Below are positions 9,728 to 15,724 of a stretch of DNA of 15,724 nt, in pieces. A program made the translations under genes and the position numbers. Source of the stretch: Physocladia obscura (Eukaryota; Chytridiomycota; Chytridiomycetes; Chytridiales; Chytriomycetaceae); assembly GCA_027596945.1 (NCBI GenBank), contig JADGJH010000649.1, positions 1-15,724 on the forward strand, read 5' to 3'. The notes beneath the pieces were generated by a model. That model was not told the origin of the DNA. It saw only the letters and a list, made by a program, of their open reading frames with translations, and made no database searches. Position 1 is the stretch's first letter, and every line of letters begins with the position of its first letter.

Positions 9728-9754
9728 CTGTTTTTGATTTCAAGACAAACGGAA
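9728..9754. promoter_or_regulatory. 27-bp gap between two divergent start codons
   Basis: The GCFC-family gene and the sulfurtransferase gene are transcribed away from each other, and only 27 bp separate their ATGs. Both starts are backed by protein similarity (MFAARRKK against MFRKARR; MLARPLVSPAWL against the family N-terminus). Core promoter elements must therefore lie inside the opposite gene's transcribed or coding sequence. No TATA box is seen. Confidence 0.6.
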
Positions 9755-10979
9755 ATGTTGGCGCGCCCGTTGGTTTCGCCCGCTTGGCTCCACGCTGCGC
9801 CGCGTGTTGGAACAAGCGCAGCAATCGCCAGTCCCGCGTCCAATTCCACACCCTCAGTTGTTGTTCTGGACGGCACCTGGCACATGCCAAACGCAAACAG
9901 GAATGCCGCCGCCGAGTTTCAAGCAAAACGCATCAAAGTATTTAATACCAAAATGCTTTCTCTTTCTTTGCCTGTGCTCTTCTTTTCTTTATTATTATTT
10001 GTTTCCCTCGCGTTACTTATTTTCTGATAAGGGCGCGCGTTTCTTCGATATTGACGCGGTTGCTGACAAAACTTCCTCTCTGCCACATATGCTACCCTCA
10101 CCTGCCGTTTTTGCTGACAGTGTCGGTGCGTCTGTTTCTGAAACTGCACGCATTTTTTATTGTTCGTTTGATTCATCTGCTCAAATTCAGGCGCTATGGG
10201 GATTTCAAATGATTCGCATGTCGTCATTTATGACGCTGCTCAATCCATTGGCGCAGCTGCCCGTGTTCTTTGGACTTTTCGCGTCTTTGGTCACCAAGGT
10301 GGCCTCTCTATCCTCGAAGGTGGTCTTCCTGCTTGGATCGAAGCCGGATATCCTACAGTTTCGGGTGTTCTTGGTTTGGTGCCTGGTGAAGAATTTCCAG
10401 TAGAGGTATCGATCTCAACTAATAATAATGATAATAATAAGAAATATTACTCTCAGCCAAAAAAGTACATTGCGAATTTCAACAAGCACCTTGTCAAATC
10501 ATTTCAAGAAGTTCGAGAAAACTTATCGACTCCTGTATCCGCCCGTAAACTTATTATCGACGCACGCCCTGCAGGTCGTTTTCTAGGTATAGATCCCGAA
10601 CCTCGCCCCGGTCTTTCCTCTGGCCACATGCCTGGTAGCATATCACTTCCGCATTCAAAGCTCCTCGCATCTGGCAACAATAAAGGCTTTTTACGCGGAA
10701 AGGAATTGGCAAAGGCTTTGACTGATGCTGGCATAAATTTAAGTGAACCTGCTATTCATTCTTGCGGGAGTGGCGTTAATGCCAGTATTACTTGGCTAGG
10801 TGAAATTTTGTCTCGTTCGGAGGTTTGCTATTACCCAGAATTTTTTATCAAACCAGCTAATTTCTATTTAGATCAAAAGTGGAACTTGGGAAGAACTCGA
10901 AGATGGTTTATCTGTGTACGATGGCTCCTGGACTGAATGGGCAGGTCGTGTTGAAGATGGTGCAATAATTGAGAAGTAG
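9755..10979 (+). CDS. 3-mercaptopyruvate sulfurtransferase (two-domain rhodanese family)
   Basis: Four exons: 9755..9937, 10032..10125, 10191..10822, 10872..10979, 338 aa. The enzyme moves sulfur from 3-mercaptopyruvate (or thiosulfate) to a thiol acceptor; in fungi the family includes Tum1, which feeds tRNA thiolation. Domain 1 (about 1-150) has LVSPAWL, VVLDGTWHMP, GARFFDID and HVVIYDAAQS, but no catalytic Cys. Domain 2 has IIDARPAGRFLGIDPEPRPG, SGHMPGSISLP and the active-site loop SCGSGVNAS with Cys284. The C-terminus ends with VYDGSWTEWAGRVEDG. The loop reads CGSGVN where the mercaptopyruvate-type consensus is CGSGVT. A fungal-style Asn-rich insert (N170-N175) from an AAT repeat sits between the domains. 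The last intron is only 49 nt with donor GTTTGC; reading through it gives a wrong, truncated tail. Compartment is not settled; the N-terminus could serve as a weak presequence. Confidence 0.93.
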
Positions 10980-11016
10980 TTTTTACATACATTTTTTTTC
11001 TCTTTGTGTGTTTAGT

Positions 11017-11022
11017 AATAAA
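11017..11022 (+). terminator. candidate poly(A) signal AATAAA of the sulfurtransferase gene
   Basis: AATAAA lies 37 nt past the stop codon at 10977-10979, preceded by a T-rich stretch. The convergent gene on the other strand stops at 11071, so both 3' ends must fit into, or overlap across, a 91-bp gap. Confidence 0.45.
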
Positions 11023-11070
11023 ACGGCGACATTCGAAGCAGCTCATAAAAAGAAAAAATGGCCCCAGAAT

Positions 11071-13176
11071 TCAAAACCAATCGAACTCATTTTCACCGTC
11101 AATAATCATACTTTCACCAATCAAATCTGGATCTCTACCTGTCTCTTTGCAACTGGCAAATACCCCACTTGCAAACTCCCCGTAAAATTTTTGTTCCCGG
11201 TCACTGTCGCCTAGGTTACTGTATCGCGTCCCTTGAATATCACCAAACTCGTCGGTACCAACATGACAGCTTTCATTCGTACCATCAATATCATTTCCAG
11301 ACATTCGACCGCCATCACTGAAGTTATCAATGCAAGTATTGACAACACTGTCATCTTTAATTCGCTCGTCACTGTATTCATAAAATACGAGGTGATTTTC
11401 GGACGCATGCGACAAAAAAGGAATTGCTGACGAAAACTCCATACAGTTACTGGTGTGTTTATTCATCAAGTCAAATCCGCGCACAGACTGTTGTCGTTGT
11501 TCTTGTTGTTGTTTCTGTTCTTGAGGCTGTATTTGTAGTGACTGTGCTGCCGGATACTGGAAAAACGAATTTCGTGCAAAAGACTGCATATGAGAGCCCG
11601 TGAGTTTGCTAGCCGAAGGTGTGAGAGTGGAAGTTTCGAACTTGGTTTGTGGTTCCGGGGAGCGTGAGACTGTTTGTGCAGTGTATGGTTGTAACAACGA
11701 TGCTGATTCTTTGTTTTTGTATGCTTGCATTTGAATTGGGAATTTTATCATAGAGTTTTCTGGAAGTTGCTTTGAAGCGGAACTGAGTCTCTCGCTTTCT
11801 TCAAAGTAGTTTGCCTTCAAGTTATTGCTGCTAATTTCGCTACGCCCGCGTATGCCGCCGTTGTTAAGCAGAGAAAAGGGAAACACGCTTTTTGATGTTC
11901 GTTGTTTTTGCCTAGTTTTGCTTTCTTCTCTTTGCACGTCCTCAGTTTCCTCTTCCAACTTTTCTGTAAATGGTAAATGTTGTAAATGCTGTTTTTGATG
12001 TATACTATTCCACCGCTGCTGACGTAAACTAGGCTGTAATACTGACGTCGATGAAAGCGATGCCGGTGGCGGAAAAGCGTGTAATTGCTGCAGTTGACGC
12101 GATGGTGTATTTTCTATTTCAAACGAATCAGCGCTGCTTTCATTTCCATCCCGCAGATAGCTATTTTTGAACAAATTATCTTCAATGTTGATATCTATAC
12201 TTTTCTTTGACTCAGTATAAATTTCATGATCTGAAAATTGTTGTTGACTGTTTTGAAGATTCTCATGAGAATTGTATTGGCTAACACTTGTTGGTAAATC
12301 AAAATGATAGGGACCGACGGAGCGGTTGGTATCCGATGACACTGCTAGTGAACGAGCTCGGCTATTTTGCGTTTGGATGGTTATTCTTTGATTTAGTGAT
12401 TTTGGCAAGGTCGCAATCATACGCTTTCTTTCAGAATCCGTGCTTAAGAAGCTGAGTTGCGAAGTTGGTGTGGCAAATGCAAGATGGTTTTTGGAATTAC
12501 TTTGAGGTTGCTGTGGAGTGTGGGGAATGTTTTTGAAGCGCGAAAGAGAGTTTGAGGTTCTGACAGATTTTGGGGTGAGTGACAAATCAGAATAAACTGG
12601 CTGCTTGTGGCTTGAAGAGGCAGGATCTAGTTTTAATCTTTTTGGTGTAGGAAAAGCAGATGCTGTGAATTCGATGTTTGAATGTGTTGGTAATGTGTTA
12701 GAAGTGTTTGCCCCAAGTTTCCCAGCCATGCGGATCATTTCATCCTTTTTTTTTTTGAGAAGAGAATTCATTGATAAAAAAAAAATTAAAAAAGTCCAAC
12801 CTGCATTGTGTCGTATTTGGCATTCACAGCACCTTTTCTTGTTCTTTTTGTTTTCTTTATAATTGTAGAAGAAAAGACAGAGCGTACACCACCAGAAACA
12901 GCTGCGATTGGTGAGAACGGAAGAGGAGAAGTTAAAGATGAGTGAGATCTGGTAGATGAGGAAATAACTGTCTCGGAAACTCTGTGTATTGTTTGATTCC
13001 ATTATTTTTCGTTTGTATCTCGTTGAAAGAATAAATACTTACCTTGCGAATGGGATTGATGTTTTAATATCATGCACGTTATCTTCTCTTTCACGCTCGT
13101 TTTCAATATTCTCTAACTGGCTATGCTCTTTTGTCGCCGGTCTGCGCATTCGAACAATGTTTGTTTGTTTTTTCAT
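11071..13176 (-). CDS. unidentified Ser/Gln-rich, probably nuclear protein
   Basis: Three exons: complement(11071..12744, 12801..12981, 13043..13176), 662 aa. Introns are 56 and 61 nt, with matching phases. I do not recognise a family. Visible features: a basic, charged N-terminus (MKKQTNIVRMRRPATKE), a Ser/Thr-rich segment, a Lys/Arg cluster IIKKTKRTRKGA (85-96), a short helix KYDTMQDEMIRMAGKLG (100-116), and PKRLKLD (139-145), which resembles a classical monopartite nuclear localisation signal. Then come several Ser/Thr-Pro sites (FPTPK, LTPKS, PHTPQQP) suited to proline-directed kinases, Gln-rich tracts (PQEQKQQQEQRQQ), and an acidic C-terminus ending in GENEFDWF. Most of the long third exon is low complexity and likely disordered. 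A cell-cycle, chromatin or kinetochore role would fit but is only a guess. The gene is divergent from the peptidase gene and convergent with the sulfurtransferase. Confidence 0.7.
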
Positions 13177-13239
13177 AGGTGGCTGATCTAATTTTTGAAG
13201 GATACAAAAAAAAAAAAATTGGCATCGGAAGCGGAAACA
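13177..13239. promoter_or_regulatory. 63-bp bidirectional promoter gap with poly-A tract
   Basis: The start codons of the divergent unidentified gene (13176, minus) and the peptidase gene (13240, plus) are 63 bp apart. The gap holds a run of 13 A (13206-13218), a common nucleosome-excluding element in fungal promoters. No TATA box is visible. Confidence 0.5.
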
Positions 13240-14982
13240 ATGAAATCGCCACTTCCGACATCCAGCGCCACCCAAAACATACGTTCGGATTCACCACGCA
13301 GATACGTGCACGGGTGGGAAAATGGCAGAGCATTTGTATTCAGGGCAATGTTTAGTTTCGCCGCGCTGAGCTCGTTGCTCGTCGTTGCTCTTGGCTCCTT
13401 CCCCGGCTGGGTTGACTGGTGGCGTTTCTTCGGCCGCCACCGATCGCTGGGCGACTCGTGTCCCTTCGAACAGCCAGATTTGTCCGTTCCGCTCTTTCAC
13501 GCGACTCGTCCACGTTTGTTTGCCTCGTTGGCCCGCAGCTTCAACGGTTCAGTTCCACACTCAATTATTCTCCCAGCAGCCCACCATGTTCTGCATGCTG
13601 AGAGCGATGCTGAATACATGTATTGGAAGCAAACAGCGAATTTAAAGTACTTAATGGATAGTTACCCGATTGACGGCGGCGTTGTTGTTTTAAACTCAAA
13701 ACTAGAGGGATACGAAATTGTTGTTTATCTGCCAGAGCAAAACGACCGTGACATTGCTTTTCTGGGTCCTTTGCCATCTAAGGAATATATTATTAAAGAA
13801 TACCATGTGCAAAATGTCTTTTCCATCGTAGATCTCCCGGACCACCTTAGTGTGAAAGCCAAAACAAATGTGGAGGTATGATTCTAAATATTTACATATT
13901 GCAATTGATCATGTTACACAATCCAGATCTTAACTACTGTAGAATCTGTCGATCTATACAACTCTCTTCCCGCGAATGTTGTCGAAAAATTGGCAAGAAT
14001 AGATGTGGCGGTTGCCTTTTCGGATGTTGCACTGCAAGCATTTTATCAGGCGAGATTCGTTAAAACCAAAGAAGAACTTACACGTTTAGTTTTCGCTTCG
14101 CATTTAGCATCGTGGGTGCACAAACGCGTAGAAAAATATATTGCGTTTTCAAAGGAAGTGAATGAAATCTGGCTGCATACCGAGTTTGTGCGACTTTCAG
14201 CTCTTTGCGGTGGTGATATCCAATCTTATGAACCAATCATTGGTGCTGGACCCAATGCTGCAACTCTTCATTACAGAACTGGTTTTAACAGAGCCATTTC
14301 GCATGTTCCTGTTAAAGATGAAACATTTGTTCTCATAGATGCAGCTCCAGAGTTTGCAGGATACACATCTGATCTCACACGCACGTATGCTCGCAGTAGA
14401 AAATGGACTAAAGAAATGGAGGAAGTATTCGGAATTGTTAATCGAGTGCAAACCAAATTCATCCATGAATATTATAACCTTGGAGCAGACTGGATGACTA
14501 TTAACCAGCTTTCAAAAGTTGATTTGACAAATGAGCTCGTGGAAGCTGAATTTATTTTTGGATCAGTTGAAGAAGCGCTTGCCAACAACGTAGCTTTTAT
14601 TTTTATGCCGCACGGTCTTGGGCATCCGGTTGGCTTGGAAGTCCATGATCCTACACCTTCCAATTTTGTCCGTCCCCTTGAACAGTCTGGATTTGCACCA
14701 CCAACTGAATTGGCAGATTACTTACTTCAAACAGAAAAATTTCACCTGGCACCATATAATGTTGCCAGTTACGAAGTTTTCAAGGGACATATCACAACTG
14801 TTGAACCTGGTGTTTATTTTATTCCAAAGATTTTGGAAGCTGCAAAAAATGGACCAATTGGAAAATATGTGAATTGGGAAAAAATTGAGCATGGTGACTA
14901 TGTTTCTCTTGGTGGAGTGAGAATTGAAGATGTCATATTGATTGATCATGATGGATCTAAACGTATACTTACTCGTGAATAA
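13240..14982 (+). CDS. prolidase-like metallopeptidase (M24B) with N-terminal signal anchor
   Basis: Two exons: 13240..13875 and 13927..14982, 563 aa. M24B enzymes use two metal ions to cleave X-Pro bonds (prolidase acts on dipeptides, aminopeptidase P on longer peptides). All five metal ligands are present: Asp350 and Asp361 (DAAPEFAGYTSDLTRTY), His445 (MPHGLGHPVGLEVHD), Glu505 (TTVEPGVYF) and Glu546 (GGVRIEDV). The prolidase-type HGLGH...LEVHD block and the N-terminal creatinase-like domain (about 80-340) are also clear. Unlike typical cytosolic prolidases (about 490 aa), about 75 residues are added: a short basic cytosolic-like head, then a hydrophobic segment at 36-54 (AMFSFAALSSLLVVALGSF). 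An N-glycosylation sequon (Asn102-Gly-Ser) follows, so a type II membrane or secretory form is inferred. The start is the first ATG in frame. Prolidase rather than aminopeptidase P is favoured by overall match, not proven. Confidence 0.92.
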
Positions 14983-14983
14983 A
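14978..14983 (+). terminator. AATAAA overlapping the peptidase stop codon
   Basis: The end reads GAATAAAG, so the TAA stop codon lies inside an AATAAA hexamer. A second AATAAA is at 15101-15106. If the first were used, the 3' UTR would be only about 15-30 nt; the second is the more usual distance. Confidence 0.35.
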
Positions 14984-15724
14984 GACTAAACTATTTTGTT
15001 ACTTGTGCCATCCTGACTTTCCTTCTACAAATATTCCCATCCACATTTAACTCTAATATCTTCTTTTTCTAACTCAATTGCAGTAAAGGAAAGGAAAAAT
15101 AATAAAAACCACAAAATAACATTCTTCTGAAATATTCAAAGTTATTTGACTTTTTTATAGGAGCAGCTCTGATTTGAAGTATTTGATGTTCTCACCAATA
15201 ACATATTGCATCTTTGTTTTGATATGCCTTGCAGATCAAGTGTACATTTCAAAGACCACAAGAATACTGGCAATGAAAAAACAGACATTATGGTTAGTCT
15301 TACCTATGTCGATAATATTCAGCTGGCCACTTTTGTGTTGAAATTTTCTTGTTGCTTGGAGAGTGTTGCAATCTCAGTTTATAATTGCATGCAGAAAGAT
15401 TTTAGCAGAATTTTCATTCTCTATTATTGTGAGTTTTGCACCAAATGCAAATGGGAGGAGAAAAAGTTTCCTCATTCCTCATTTCTCCAAAGTTTTCTCC
15501 CAGTCATGAAAAACAAAATCAAGCTGGCACCAATGATCAAAACCTATAGAAAGCAGCACAGCAATATTACAAGGCCCACATAACCGTTGAAGGCAACACA
15601 GTTGAAGAAGTTGGTCAGAATGTTGGTTTTTGAGTTGTAAGGCTTAGATTGTTGTGAGCCTTAAGCTTGATAGTAGTTATGGGTAGAGAGTTCTTTATTT
15701 TAGAATGTTTTCAAAAGTCAAAAT
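14983..15724. other. no assignable gene; one 126-codon open frame
   Basis: After the peptidase 3' UTR the sequence is AT-rich, without a recognisable gene. A + strand frame is open from 15206 to TAA at 15581-15583, with its first ATG at 15224. It contains MVSLTYVDNIQLATF, which faintly recalls the YxDD box of a reverse transcriptase, but the catalytic second Asp is Asn and the rest is not recognisable. On the minus strand two hydrophobic stretches (GYVGLVILLCCFL and VLIIGASLILFFMTGRKLW) lie on either side of a TAG that could be a splice acceptor, around 15490-15600. Either could be an exon of a gene to the right, a decayed element, or chance. Confidence 0.3.

Noticed and set aside
9804..10403. 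199-codon + frame across the sulfurtransferase introns
   Set aside because: It reads through two introns in the wrong frame; the spliced model restores all family motifs.

Overview
This is nuclear DNA of an intron-rich eukaryote with a compact genome. Protein-coding genes are broken by many short spliceosomal introns (21 reconstructed, mostly 49-61 nt). Intergenic gaps are very small, the code is standard, and the protein set is ordinary housekeeping. The short introns and the ATP synthase subunit e sequence suggest a fungus, perhaps an early-diverging (chytrid-like) lineage. That placement is inference, because no rRNA or other marker is present. All gene models were built by hand from splice-site phase and remembered family motifs. 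Reading frames close exactly (total lengths divisible by 3) in every multi-exon model.

Layout. 150-417 (+): 3' end of an unidentified gene cut by the window edge. 594-2246 (-): cis-prenyltransferase (dehydrodolichyl diphosphate synthase type) with an unusual N-terminal membrane segment. 2247-2716: gap with an AT microsatellite and possibly a 5'-UTR intron. 2717-3496 (-): mitochondrial ATP synthase subunit e, split by one 552-nt intron. 3534-4073: no intact gene, but broken coding-like pieces on the + strand that may be a Deg-type protease relic. 4107-6610 (-): PPR-like mitochondrial protein. 6631-9727 (-): nine-exon GCFC/PAXBP1/ILP1-family splicing protein. 9755-10979 (+): 3-mercaptopyruvate sulfurtransferase. 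11071-13176 (-): unidentified low-complexity, probably nuclear protein. 13240-14982 (+): M24B prolidase-like peptidase with a signal anchor. 14983-15724: no assignable gene, one 126-codon open frame.

From 4107 to 14982 there are five genes with only about 200 bp between coding regions (20, 27, 91 and 63 bp). Two divergent pairs must share tiny promoters, and one tandem pair is separated by 20 bp. The genes do not form one pathway: they cover dolichol synthesis, respiration, organelle RNA handling, spliceosome disassembly, sulfur metabolism and peptide turnover.

I did not find a mobile element, tRNA, CRISPR or convincing new multi-gene system. The points most worth a second look are the gene spacing, the membrane anchors added to two normally soluble enzymes, the possible protease relic and the loose 5' splice sites.
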